64,000 nt of DNA from Epiperipatus broadwayi (GCA_028023455.1 JAQFVV010006354.1:1933615-1997614); one strand, 5' to 3'; numbered from the stretch's first letter, positions 12,317 through 24,062 are shown. The notes: generated from the letters alone by a model not told the origin. Program-made: numbers and translations.

Positions 12317-12360
12317 ATCTTCTGATGAAGAGCTCAAGGCTCTGAATTAGACGTTAGGAT
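12317..12360 (+). ncRNA. hammerhead ribozyme-like motif (B)
   Basis: The plus strand contains a nearly complete type I hammerhead layout. The 5' strand of stem I is ATCTT (12317-12321) and is followed directly by the conserved CTGATGA (12322-12328). A perfect 5-bp stem II follows, AGAGC/GCTCT, with loop TCAAG (12329-12343). Next come GAA (12344-12346), a short stem III region TTAGACGTT, and AGGAT (12356-12360), which pairs with ATCTT including one G-U pair. The fourth base of the GAAA box is T here, so this copy is probably weak or inactive. Such ribozymes are known in Penelope-like elements and small retrozymes. Confidence 0.5.
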
Positions 12361-12589
12361 ATTTAGGTTTGTATGTATATAAGAAATAAAAGCTTTGTAA
12401 AATGAATAATGTTTTTAGAATATAATATTCTTAAATAATGTCTTATTTAGGTTGACATCTAATTGAATAATTAAGAGTTCTAGTTTGTCAGACTGGTGGC
12501 GCTTAATGCGTATATGGTGCAGGGAATACAATAAACCATTATAATATATATGAGAAATTGATAGTTTCAAAAAAGAAGCTTTTTTTTTT

Positions 12590-13060
12590 GTAAAAACTGT
12601 TTAGCATTTTGAATAGATAAGTGTTGTTAATAGAATACAATGCTATTAACTAATCTTGCCACTCTGTCTGATATACCATCAAACTTCACAATTTTGTTCT
12701 TCCATTTTCTATTTACAATGAATCCAACTCCACTTGTATTTCCAATATTTGTGCCTTTAAAATAGATTGCATGTCCACTTTTTAAATCAATTATCTCTTC
12801 ACCTTATCTTCTAACTCACAAAGTACAATAATGTTCCACTTAATATAAGACAGTTTTTCTAATTCTTGCAACCTTCCTTCAATTGAAAGTGATCTGCAGT
12901 TGTAAGTACCTAAATAAAAAGTCATCATCAAATGGCAGCCTGGGATCACATTCAGGGGATTCTTTGCACCTTCTGCTATTGGCCACCAACCGCTGCCTTG
13001 GTTGGTGACTTTACAGCCTCCTGCAAATAAGGGCCATAATTTATTTTTGTCTGTCATCAT
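12590..13060 (-). pseudogene. RTE-type LINE, endonuclease remnant
   Basis: This is the N-terminal AP-endonuclease region of an RTE LINE. Minus-strand translation from 13060 contains GTYNCRSLSIEGRLQELEKL (near 12900) and then IKWNIIVLCEL. This is the first strand of the domain and the region where RTE elements read IKWDIIGLSEVR. After a break, the frame continues from 12790 towards 12630 with GVGFIVNRKWKN and ISDRVARL, matching the usual GVGFxVNKxxK...SDR block of RTE endonucleases. The catalytic Glu is present as CELEDK. The element is cut at about 12590, and nothing of its RT lies here; the RT fragment at 45010-46140 is from the same clade but is not necessarily the same copy. Confidence 0.7.
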
Positions 13061-13351
13061 TGTATATATCTATTGGGAAAATATCATTTACACAAACATT
13101 CATTCTACCTTATCAGCAACTGAGAAGAAAGACCATGATATTTCTTGATCTTAAACTCAGAGGTAAAAATCCAATCCATCCAATGTACTATGAACTTATA
13201 CTATATGAATTATCACATAGTAATAACAGCTGCAATGACAAGAACGTATGGAGTGGACATTAGGAATTTGCCCTGCTCGATTCCTTTAAGGCTTCCAAGA
13301 GGAATCAAAGGGTCTCCTTTCTATTAACAGTAAACTCCTTTCTCCAGCCTT

Positions 13352-13356
<5 letters not shown>

Positions 13357-13418
<62 letters not shown>
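13357..13418. repeat. (TA)n microsatellite
   Basis: A pure TA array of about 60 bp separating the RTE fragment from the Penelope terminal repeat. Confidence 0.95.
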
Positions 13419-13420
<2 letters not shown>

Positions 13421-13423
13421 GGT

Positions 13424-13520
13424 TCATCCATGTTAAAAAAGTTAAATATTGATATACTGACATTTTAACTTGATCACACAAGTCATCCACTGAGTGATAA
13501 ATGGTAGAAAGATGATTGTA
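13424..13520 (-). repeat. Penelope-type terminal repeat, hammerhead-like
   Basis: On the minus strand the repeat reads GTGGATGACTTGTGTGATCA, then AAGT, a degraded GAAAC-like box, GTCAGTATATC, and ends in ACATGGATGAACC. Copies lie at 34037-34110 (minus sense), 34117-34183 (plus sense) and, degraded, at 35005-35090. In the best copy, stem CTTG/CAAG followed by TCGAAACGTC resembles stem II and the GAAAC box of a hammerhead. The canonical CTGATGA is not intact, so I do not call a ribozyme. Confidence 0.5.
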
Positions 13521-13589
13521 GAAATGCTACAATCACTGATTTGAAAAAAAAATGTTAAACTTCCACCAGTAGTAAAAATCTTAAATTAA

Positions 13590-13930
13590 GAATGTTTTTT
13601 AAAAAAAAATCTTTCCAAATAGGAGGAAGTTTGCATGTATCATTTTGCTTATTGATACAATCTGGCTTTTTAAGTATCTCACTGGCTTCTTTAATTTTTC
13701 ACTGATAGATATTATCACATCTGAATATAACCTTGGCACCAGAAAAATCAATTTTATGACCTGAATCTATAGTATGACATGAGAGTGCTGATGATGATTA
13801 GCATTATTTAACTGCATTAGCATGTTCACCTCTCCTAACACTGATGCAATGATTACTCTTACCTATGTAAGAAGCTATAGAATTTACACATGAGATTTGA
13901 TAAACACCATGAAATTCAAGAGCGATTGAA
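13590..13930 (-). pseudogene. Penelope-like element, GIY-YIG endonuclease fragment
   Basis: The minus strand encodes the end of a Penelope-type protein. From 13925 downward it reads GVYQISCVNSIASYIGKSNH, the GIY...YIG signature (as VY and YIG). It continues with an R-x-x-EHA helix (RRGEHANAVK), then LSCHTIDSGHKIDFSGAKVI and the tail IKEASEILKKPDCINKQND ending in CKLPPIW. One stop and one frameshift are visible. The same C-terminal tail (NDTCKLPPI-type) occurs at 35165-35480, so both are from related families. The terminal repeat at 13424-13520 lies just beyond the C-terminus, as expected of a 3' end. The RT domain that should lie upstream (above 13940) is not recognisable. Confidence 0.65.
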
Positions 13931-13939
13931 TTCTTAGGC

Positions 13940-14970
13940 TTAGTTATTATATTGCTAAAATTTTATCCCTATTTCTAATTGCGGTTCATTTGTTTTGAAA
14001 AGTTGATGGATGCATTCTGATGGTGTTACCTATGAGAAATGTATATTTTGTGTGTCAGAAGGCATATAGGACAAAAGTTTCTACTCTTATCTTTGGTGTT
14101 GATTTGCCTTGCTATTTGCTGATGATTTTTTTGATTATGATATTGATTGCCATTATGTATTTCACATTATTTTTCTTACTTCATATAATGTCATGCAATG
14201 GAAGATCAGATGTTTTTGTGTTTCTTCTGCATGGTGACAGAGATAACATAATGGCTTTATTGTAATATACATTCTTTTGTGGTAGAAAAGTATGTTGTTG
14301 GCATTGTATATAGATTAATTTTTAATATAAAATCAAAAAAATAGGTTCTGATGACCATCTTCTTTAATCATGAGATAATTTCTTATTGTTTCTTTTTAGG
14401 ATTGGGGAGGGGTCATTATTGTTTTGTTCCTGGTGTATGAGAGTGTAAATTTCCCAGTTGGCATATTTGTTTGTGTATTGCTTTGGTATTTTGTGTGTAG
14501 TTCTATATTGGTATATACTTGATGAGATGTATAAATATTTTGGAGGTGGCCTGTCTGTTGGAGTAATTTGTATTAGGCATTTCAATTTTGGAAATTGCTC
14601 TACTATAGAGATTACCAGGTTTTTTTGTTTTGTATGTTAATGATCATGTAGTCCCAAACCATTTTTACAGGGGATTGGTTAAGCTGTGTGGTTGATATTG
14701 CATTTGTTTTTGGACCATAAACTTGATTACTTATGGATCTGATTTTTGATTTGAATACATGTGAAAAAGATATGATTGGTAAGTTGTATGTAATTTTTGT
14801 TATGAGAAGTTTATTTATCAGTTGTATTTTGTAATATATTGATAGATAGGTCTTTGATAATAAATCAATGATGTGTTAGGCTTCATCTCATTTTCTAATC
14901 TGTATGTGACATCTCATACACATCCTAGACCAAATGGAAATCCTAAAAATGCACTTGGTTTTGTGAGGTT
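13940..14970. other. repeat-derived sequence without clear coding motif
   Basis: This is less AT-rich than the surroundings and probably retroelement remains. The minus strand at 14590-14364 has an open frame of 73 codons containing PPPKYLYISS, but I recognise no family. Nothing else is supported. Confidence 0.35.
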
Positions 14971-14977
14971 TTTATAT

Positions 14978-14994
14978 TATATATTATATATATA

Positions 14995-15064
<70 letters not shown>
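14978..15064. repeat. (TA)n microsatellite
   Basis: A TA array of nearly 90 bp with one phase break near 15000. The Tyr/Ile ORFs across it on both strands are artefacts. Confidence 0.95.
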
Positions 15065-15066
<2 letters not shown>

Positions 15067-15130
15067 CAAACTAACCAAAGGAAATACATATAAAAACAAA
15101 AAAAAGACTTATAATTCCAATAAATAATAT

Positions 15131-15162
15131 GATATTTCAACCAGAGGACTGGTTTTCATCAG
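15131..15162 (-). ncRNA. hammerhead ribozyme-like core (A)
   Basis: Minus strand: CTGATGA (15162-15156), one extra A, a perfect 6-bp stem II AACCAG/CTGGTT with loop TCCT, then GAAA (15138-15135). Following bases TATCATATT could form a minimal stem III. The expected stem I pairing on the outer sides is not evident, so this may be a degraded terminal repeat of a Penelope-type or retrozyme element. It sits between a TA array and the giant inverted repeat. Confidence 0.45.
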
Positions 15163-15183
15163 AAAGAAATAAAAAATACACAG

Positions 15184-16152
15184 TAAAATGGCGATAATCA
15201 AAAATTTACAGATTTGATAAAACATTAAAAATTTAACAAAAATCCCCCTGATTGGTCACAAAATCCAACACATAATATCTATCCAATCAATGATAAAATT
15301 CAAACAACAACAACAACAACAAAGAAACTACATTTACTCCTAATCAAGCTTAAATTCTATTTACATTGAAATAAATAAAAAATCCAAAATTAAAATATAC
15401 ATATGTGCATACATACAAAAATTAGACTGCTCACATACAAAAAATAGCTGTGCTCACATTAATATTCATTAAAAACTAAAATACTTATACATTTTAATCG
15501 AAAATTATAGTTAGTGCAAAGTACAATAATTTATAATAATTAATTATTTATCTATATACCAATTAAACACAGATATTAAACATCCATATAACCATTCTTT
15601 AAATTCAAGACCTTAGAACCACATGGTTTGAATTTAAACACTGGAACTATTACATCTCTGGGTTACCTGGTCTCCTAAATGATTTTTATATGTGAGTTTT
15701 TTATGTGAAAATTTTCTTATATGAGATTTTTTTATGTAAAGATTGGTTATATGGATGTTTAATATCTGTGTTTAATTGGTATATAGATAAATAATTAATT
15801 ATTATAAATTTTTGTACTTTGCACTAACTATAATTTTCGATTAAAATGTATAAGTATTTTAGTTTTTAATGAATATTAATGTGAGCACAGCTATTTTTTG
15901 TATGTGAGCAGTCTAATTTTTGTATGTATGCACATATGTATATTTTAATTTTGGATTTTTTATTTATTTCAATGTAAATAGAATTTAAGCTTGATTATGA
16001 GTAAATGTAGTTTTTTTTTTGTTTTGTTGTTTGAATTTTATCATTGATTGGGTAGATATTCTGTGTAGGATTTTGTGACCAATCAGGGGGGGGGGGTTGT
16101 TAAATTTTTAATGTTTTATCAAATCTGTAAATTTTTGATTATCGTCATTTTA
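15184..16152. repeat. giant inverted repeat (410-bp arms)
   Basis: The left arm (15184-15593) is the near-exact reverse complement of the right arm (15745-16152), around a spacer of 151 bp. The clearest paired blocks are TAAAATGGCGATAATC/GATTATCGTCATTTTA at the outer ends and CATCCATATAACC/GGTTATATGGATG at the inner ends. Differences are mostly in homopolymers (the CAA run at 15308-15322, the G run at 16086-16096) and a few substitutions, so the duplication is fairly recent. No coding capacity. The spacer contains its own short inverted words (AAATTCAAG/TTTGAATTT). Confidence 0.9.
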
Positions 16153-16189
16153 ATATATATATATATGCGTGTGTGTGTGCATAGTTTGC

Positions 16190-17210
16190 CAGTGAATAGT
16201 AACAAAGCAGTTGTCTTGGTTACATTGAGTATAAGGTTGTATTGATTTGTATATTCTTGTAATATTTTTTGCAATTCAGGTATTTGCTTTTTTGAGGACA
16301 GGAAGTCTGTTACATCATCCATGTATGTTATGCATGCTATGTGTCATGTTGTACCAGATATTTATATTCCTGTGAAGGTTTAATGTATTTTTTGTAGTAG
16401 GGCATTAATATATAGCATAAGCTAAGTGGGGATCCATGCGATAAAGATTGCATGGGAACAAAAGATGGCAAGTTTCTTCCATTTAGTGTTACATTGATTT
16501 TCCAGTTTAGGAGTAGATAAATATAAATGAGTTTTAAATATTGAAGTATTTTCCAGCATATGAATTTGTTTAGAAATGTCTATTGAGTCAAATTCCCCTT
16601 CAATATCAAGTTGGACTTTTATTGATTCATAATTTTTCTTTTCTCTTACTGAATTTAAAATTGCTTTAAAAATAGTGCTGAATGGATTGTCGATGCATTA
16701 CTTTTGGCAAATGACATTATGTTGGGTTCTATTTTTTAACATTTTCTTCTATTATTTTTATGGACCCATGGATATTGGGCAATGATTGCTTAGAGGGGAG
16801 ATGCTTTTTGTCTTCTTGTTAAATGGCACTATTGCGATTGGATAAACTCATTCCATTCCATAGGTTAAATTTCTGGAGACAAATGATTTCCTAAGTTATA
16901 GACATATCACACATGTATTATCTGTGGTATTTTAGTACAAATAGAAAAGGTCCAGGGCTTCCTGGGAGGCATGCGTTTGGAGTATTTGCCAGTTTTTTCT
17001 AGATAAAAACTTATGTTAAATGGGTTTTTTGTTTCTGCTAAACCAAACAGACTAAATGGCCTTTTGAGTGATTGTACTGCTTGCAACTTTTCTTTGAAAT
17101 ACTCATATAAAGTCAATATCATATCATGACCTGCATATGTTTCCTGGTTTGTCTGTGTTACCATTAGGACTTTGATTTTGGATGGGTTTATTGGTGCTGG
17201 TCTAGGTGTG
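16190..17210 (-). pseudogene. L1/Tx1-like LINE, reverse transcriptase remnant
   Basis: The minus strand carries part of an RT related to the plus-strand LINE at 2750-6100. The strongest block is MDDVTDFLSSKKQIPEL then LQKILQEYTNQYNLILNVTK (16320-16195). This is RT motif C (the Y before MDD is lost to a frame change) and the following thumb region. Upstream, NVTLNGRNLPSFVPM and SHGSPLSL (near 16500-16400) correspond to the motif B segment that reads QGxPLSP in active elements. At 17164-16907 a longer frame contains LPPRKPWTF-like sequence from the region between endonuclease and RT. Many stops. The fragment is truncated at 16190, where the giant inverted repeat begins. Confidence 0.6.
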
Positions 17211-17266
17211 CTGTTTCACGTGACATATTCTGAACTTTTTAACTCTTAGTTTGACTTTTAGTGTGT

Positions 17267-17268
<2 letters not shown>

Positions 17269-17313
<45 letters not shown>
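17269..17313. repeat. (TA)n microsatellite
   Basis: A pure TA array of about 45 bp. Confidence 0.95.
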
Positions 17314-17316
<3 letters not shown>

Positions 17317-20300
17317 CTTTCTACTAGGTCCAGATAGAATTACTGAATCAATTTTTAAAAAAATTTAAATTAAGGGTAAATTTTAAATAGTATAACTGCT
17401 GTATAATGTTGGTAATATTTTAAAAACTTTATTAAAGTAAAGTGAGAGTAGTAAATATATAAAAAGCTATGTTAATATGTTAAAATAGTAAAGCAAAGCT
17501 AAATATTATGATTTTTGTATGGTTGGGAAAACTGACCATAGTAAAATAATATAAAAGATTATGTGAAATAAGTGACATATTTATATTAACTAATAAATTA
17601 GTACTAACTGGCTGAGTAGCCAAAGAGTTATTGTATTTATAGACCTGAGTGAGCCTCATTATAGATAGTAAATTTGAGTATTAGATGCTTGTAGTAGTAA
17701 GGATGATTTATGTAAACCTTTATAGTGCAGTGAAGTTTTGATGATTTCTTTTGATGTAGTGTTATTCAATCAATTATCCTAGCTTTGAGAGCATATCTTT
17801 AATTTTACAATATTTCACCAGTCAATTATTTATTTAATTATTTATCTATTTTCATTTTCACTTCATATGCAAAACATAAACACCAACACATATATTTATT
17901 GTATACAATATATCTTTATTTATTTGATTTAAATTATATATATTGTGCCCTTTTGTATGGGTCTCCATAAATATGTCTATCAATCTATTTAAAAAATTTT
18001 AAATTTCAGATATATTTAGCTATATGATTTTAATTTTGTTTATAACAATCTTTTAAAAAGTGTAATTAAAGTAATTCATGAGTGTTTGATATGTGAAAAT
18101 TGTGCTGATATTTGAGAGAGACATTTCAATAGGAATGGTAATAGTATATGGTTGGGAAAACTGGCCATAAGCAATACTGCATTAATAAATTTAATAAATA
18201 AATGTTTAAAGTTAAAGTTTTAAAAGACAAGTTAAAATTAAATGCATATATTTATTGTTGATAAAAATCAGTATTTAATAAATGAATATAAATATTTTAA
18301 TTATTAGTAATACATAATAGAAGATTAATATTTGATTTTAATAATATCGAAGTATTATTTTAAAAATTGTTATAAGATATTATTTATTTTAAAAATATTT
18401 ATTTTTAAAAAATGTATTGTTAGTTTATTTTTAGATTATTACAAGCGTTTGCAGCTTTGTTGTAAAAAAACAGATGTTAATTAAAATACGTACACACATG
18501 CTTGGGAGTTTTTTAGTAAAGTTGCAAAGCTATTTTAAAATTCTGTTATAAAATTTATAAATATTATTTTGGCTATCACGAGATAAAAGTAAAAATAATT
18601 AATGTGAAATATTAAATCTGATTTTTAAAATACTGCTTAAAAACATAACAAATAAAAATAGACTTAGTTTGTTTATAAAAATAATTTTATAAAAGTTAAA
18701 CGTAAAAGTTAAGTAAGAAAGTATATTTTTAAAAAAATGTTTAATAGATCTAAATAAATGATGAATATTAATTTAAGAATTTAATAATGTGATAAATAAT
18801 AAATATTAAATAAGTCATTATTTATTTTTAATTCTGTCTTGTTGGTGAAATATGTAAATAAGCTAGCAAGTCAATAGTTTAATTCACCAATCAAGTGGGA
18901 GTTTTCTTCCGGTATAAAACTAAGGTTCAATTGTTAGGAGGGGACTTGTGATTGAAATTCTAAAAGTAAAAGGTGCTATTAAAAATAGCTAAGTGATTAT
19001 AGACGCTCTTAAAATCGTTTTAAAATTATAAGAGAGTAGTTTTTTTTTTAAAATAATTTATAGAAGTTACCGATAAACATGCAGTGTTAATTTATTGTAG
19101 TTCCCTATTGATCGTTTCCTTATTGAAGCTTAATTTACTATCAAATAATCATGAGGACATCATATAAGTATAAAATGTGTTGGAGACTTTATACTGAAAA
19201 TTTAACAAACGCTGGATTGACTAGCAGAGTTATTAGATGCCTAACGGTAATACGTTGGACTTTGTATAAATTTAAGAGCTAATGTAATTAATTTTTATAA
19301 AATAGATATTTGAAAAAAATGAGAAATACTTCTTTATGAAGCAAGTATTTGTAAATTCTAAATTTAAATATATATCTTGGTAAAGATATAATATATAACA
19401 GTAATTGTATAAATATTTGCCTTGTTAATTCTTTATGGTGTAAAAGACTAAATTCTGACAATTTGAAAAGGCAAATAAATTGGAGATGTAATAAGTAAAG
19501 AAATACTTATAAGTCAAATTATGATATTATTAAAGTCTAAACGCTGGTCTTATAGAAGACTCTAAAAATAATCTTACCTAATATCTGTTACGGACTGCGC
19601 AAATCAATTACATGTGGATATCCAAGTAAAGTTAGAAAATAATTAAACAAGAACTTATAAATTATAAACTAATGCTAAAAAATAATAACTTTAAAATAAT
19701 TTTCCTATGAAGAAGATAATATGGATCCTATAAACTATTTTAATTTTATTTTTGTTTTCTGATGGAACTGACTTTTATTTTTATTTATTTTTAAAAAAAA
19801 GAACGTTTTCATTTTTGTCATAAAAACTTTTAAAAAACACGTGATGTACCGGAAAAGGAAGTAGTGTTTGGTGAAAATTTGTGCCTAGGAAAAAGAACAT
19901 TATAGCTGGAAAGAAGACACCGTTGGATGTGATGTAATATGTCTTATTTATTAACTAACATAAATATTTCATTAATTATTGATTTATTAAAGATAGGAAA
20001 GGTACATTTACATTTTTTTTTTAAAATAATAACTAAATACTAATATAACTTTTTATTGCATAAAGTTTATTTTATAATTATACAACACGTAATATTTTAA
20101 AGAATAATTGTTGAGTGTAAATGTGAAATTATTTTGTAAAACTGGAATACTGGAGGACATCGTGACGAACTGTACATTGAAGTATTATTTATGGTAAAAA
20201 ATTGTGTAATAATAATAATAATTTGATGTATTTACTATGTTTTCTTTAGATCAACCAAATGTTATATGATTATTGAATGGATGTATTAATGTTTAAATGA

Positions 20301-22198
20301 TATACACGCACAAGATTAATAATAGCAGTTTTTATTTTAATATGCATATTTTAAATTGATGACATAAATTTAGTACAACGTAATATGAAAACCTAGAAAT
20401 AATTATATGATTCTTTCTTGAATAAATTTTAATGTTTCTGTTACAATATTAGAAATTAGATTTTATTAGAGTAAGTTATTTATTTTTTTTCTTTTAAAGT
20501 TAGTAAGAATTATATAAGGTCTATATCTTATTTTATTTTTATTAGATGAGTTACATTAATTTTACATAGAAATTTATATTTTTTAATTGAAGGCTTATTG
20601 TAAATAGATGATGAGGTATAGGAGAGTTTGGATCGTTATTATTTTTTGGTTTTAAAATTGGTCATTTGTTTTACTAAAATTAAATAAGGTTGAAATGACT
20701 TTTGTAGGTAGTAGTTTTATAAAGGAATAAGAATAACAAGTAAAAGTGTAATAATTAAAATGGCAAAGAATCATAGAATTTTGTTTAACATTATACTTTA
20801 TAAAAGTTGAAATTGTTGAATAATTTTAAAATAGTATTTTTAAAAGTAATATAGTATTGATATTTTAATAAGAATTAGTATGAATTATATGGAATAAATA
20901 AAATAATAGTAATAATTGTTGTTATACACAAAGTTATATCATTTGATACATTAATTAATATTTGGGTCATACTGATAATAAATTAATACACTTATACATT
21001 ATAATATAAATAACAGTAGGACTTATGTGAAATAGCATTTTTAATTATTAAAGTTTGTTTATTTACATACATGCTACATGAATGATATCTTACATAAAAT
21101 CTTTTCTTATATTAATTGATAATAAGTAATGTTTATGTAAATTAAATCATAAACTTAATTGAATTTTATTAATAAAACTTTCGAAATGTATAAATTATCT
21201 ACTATAGTTATGGAAATAATAACAGATAAAAATCTTGTATTATTATTTTTCTTATTTTTATTTTTTCTTTAGTTCATTTAAATGTAAATAGTAAATAAAT
21301 TATTTGTTAAAGTTGATGTAAATAAATTTGTTAAGTTGTTTTAAAGATGTGTTGAATTCATTATTTTACACACAGTTTGACAACAGATAATTTGAATAAA
21401 ATGATATTTGCACAATATAAATTTATTATTTTATTATTTGGAAGAAACAAGTATTTTCTTAATATAATTTATAGAAATTGATTGACATTAACATATGATA
21501 TTACAATTCATAAAGTAATTATAATGCACAGTATAAGAGTATAATACTATTTATTGCCACAAATTATTAAATTATAAGATTTTGGTCTATTTTAAAATTA
21601 AGATACAAATGGAAATGAAAGAATTATATGATTTACTTATGTTCTTAATGATTAAAAGTATAACCCAATAGATAAGATTAAGATATACCCTAAAGGTTAT
21701 TATTGTTAGTGATTATTATTAGAATAAGTTAGGTGTATTTAGGTTTGATATTAAATCCCTTATCATTCCTATCTACATGAATTATTATTACTTTAAGATA
21801 ATTAGAAGAACCTGAGATCATTTTAATTATTTTTCTTAACAATAGATTGAGATTTATTTATCTATTATTATTAAAGATAGTTCATTTATAAAAGTCATAA
21901 GAATGTGTAGAGTTAGGAATGAGATAATGTAGAAGTAATAGTATTTTATGCATTGAGACAGTGTTTGGAAAGACATTGACTCAATGTAAATCTGATTACC
22001 AATTGTAACTTCACTTACAGTCTATGATTTTAGTAAATATTTATTTAATTAGTACATAATATAGAACTATATTAATTTTTGATAAGTTTGTAATAAATTG
22101 ATAGTTATAATATTATAAAATATATTAAAGATAGTTGTAATATTTTAGGATAATAATTTGTTGAATAGTTATTTTAAATTATATTTATTGGAGTGGGG

Positions 22199-22199
<1 letters not shown>
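17314..22199. other. long AT-rich stretch without recognised gene
   Basis: Nearly 5 kb with no credible ORF. Two copies of a self-complementary word, TATGGTTGGGAAAACTGACC (from about 17518) and TATGGTTGGGAAAACTGGCC (from about 18149), show that a dispersed repeat is present. Otherwise I see only A/T runs and a promoter-like patch at 18885-18960. Confidence 0.5.
18885..18960 (+). promoter_or_regulatory. promoter-like patch (CCAAT, TTCCGG, TATAAA)
   Basis: Within about 45 bp the plus strand has CACCAATCAAG (CCAAT-like), TCTTCCGG (ETS-like, reverse) and TATAAAAC, in an order and spacing possible for a pol II promoter. The run GTTAGGAGGGGACTTG follows. At 19840-19870 a second patch has CACGTGATGTACCGGAAAAG (E-box and ETS-like). 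No ORF follows, so this may be chance, a non-coding first exon or an old LTR. Confidence 0.2.

Positions 22200-22290
<91 letters not shown>
22200..22290. repeat. (TA)n microsatellite
   Basis: A pure TA array of about 90 bp. Confidence 0.95.
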
Positions 22291-22296
<6 letters not shown>

Positions 22297-22884
22297 GTTG
22301 AATATTTGGAAAACATAAATATTGGTTTGTGTTTATACTAATGTATATTTATTGAGTACAAACATGTCTTTGTTTATTTAATTGATACTTATTGCAAGTA
22401 TATAATTTTTTTTATTTGATATATATATTTTAAAAAAATTTAAAATATAGATACTATTTAAAAATCAAACCATAATTTAGAAATAGAGTATGTGACATTT
22501 GTTTTATAAGCAATGACTTTGTATTTTATTTGGAAATGTATTAATATTTTATTCTAATGATTTTAGTGCCAGAGTCACTATGAAGTTTAATAAATTCATA
22601 ATTTAATGGATAATAATTTTATATTTTAGTTATTTAATTTTAAAGTTGCTTATACAAGTCAATGTTGGTTGAGGTATTTAGAATACATAAGTTTATTTAA
22701 TTAATATGTATATTGGATTCAATAAAATTCCCTTTCTTTCTAATATATATTTTGTTAGTTAGTCAAATTAACACTGAGAATAAATTATAATGATAGATCT
22801 TATTATTGCTTTGTATGATTTTGAATTATTTCATGTATAGCTAGTTGGAAGGGCAGAAAAACAATTTATCTAAATATAATTGGA

Positions 22885-23201
22885 TAATGTTATTCATTAC
22901 ATTTTCATTCCTCAATGATTGGGGCTAATTTATTTCTTTTCGTATGTGAAGGGCTTATATTATATTTTATCCATAACATTGGGGATAAACAGTATTCATT
23001 ACATTTAGCACACAATGTGTTATGCATGAATACTTAGATTAACTACATGTGTATAAATATAATCCATTACGTTTGCATCCAATGATTGGGACAATTTAAT
23101 CTTTCTTCATTTAGATTATACTATCCATTACATTTGGCTTTCCAATGATTGGATCCATTTAAATTCTTAATACCATTCTTTATATGTATATTCCAATCCA
23201 T

Positions 23202-23204
<3 letters not shown>
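22885..23204. repeat. degenerate tandem repeat
   Basis: The words (A)TCCATTACATTTGGC and CCAATGATTGGG recur with drift at about 22890-22925, 23060-23090 and 23125-23150, with partial versions near 22970-23010 and 23190. Unit length is irregular (about 60-110 bp). The block runs into the next TA array. Confidence 0.5.

Positions 23205-23268
<64 letters not shown>
23205..23268. repeat. (TA)n microsatellite
   Basis: A pure TA array of about 64 bp. Confidence 0.95.
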
Positions 23269-23273
<5 letters not shown>

Positions 23274-23529
23274 GATTAGATAGTGCAGATTTGGAGAGAA
23301 GAAACAAAGATCAATGAGTAAAAGGTGACAGCCATTGTGGAAAGTTATTGTTTTATTTGGTAGAAAGCCCTTGACATTCATCAGCTCTATCGATATTCTG
23401 TGTAGCCATGGCTTTGTAAATTATTTGTATGTCATGTTGTGTTCTCTTATTATTATGGTTGGATTTGAAGTGGTAATTAGTAATAAATTGATGTTCACAA
23501 TTATGGTATTAATCTTATTGTATTGAGGA

Positions 23530-24060
23530 AGCATGTATATGAAAATTAAACACTGCCAAAATCTATGCAAATGCTCAAAAGCTGAATGCACAAATAAACA
23601 ATGCAGAAAATGACTCAAACCTATGACAGCAACTAGATTCAGGAGAGCAAATCAAAAAGATATTGATGCACTTAGCCTGTGAAATGGAACAACTTAAAAC
23701 CCCCATTGGTAATGTGAACTTAAAAAGAATTGCAAATGATTAATACTACTTTTAGCAATAGGATTCCACCAAAAATTGTTTAACACTTTAAAAATAATTA
23801 TTGAAAAAATCATTTGTAATATCAACAGCAGACAAAAACCTGATACTATATAAATTCCCTAGAGAATTACTATATGAGGGCAATAACAACAACAATAATA
23901 TGGAACACACTATTAAGCATTGGAGATCATCCTAACTCGATATATCTAGCAAAATAATTCTTTGATGAATATCAAAGAGACAGATTCCAAGCACTAATCA
24001 AAATTCTAGCAAATTATGCTTTGATAACTGTAGATAAAAACTTACAAAACTATGCCAAAT
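23530..24060 (+). pseudogene. LINE ORF1 fragment
   Basis: This is a second copy of the ORF1 family seen at 2750. Plus-strand frames give LLSIGDHPNSIYLAK (about 23910-23955), FFDEYQRDRFQALIKILANY and ALITVDKNLQNYAKC (23960-24060). The last peptide corresponds to FALITVDQKRQS of the first copy. Before it, fragments such as TPIGNVNLKRIAND with Gln-, Lys- and Leu-rich sequence suggest the coiled-coil region expected near the start of LINE ORF1. Several stops break the frame. The coding part ends where the (ATC)n/(ATT)n array begins. Confidence 0.5.
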
Positions 24061-24062
24061 GC

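Noticed and set aside
14873-15140. ORFs rich in Tyr-Ile (IYIYIY) on both strands, also at 23121, 30250, 36873, 49589, 56000, 57999, 59582 and 63265
   Set aside because: They are translations of (TA)n arrays, open in both directions by composition, and carry no independent coding signal.
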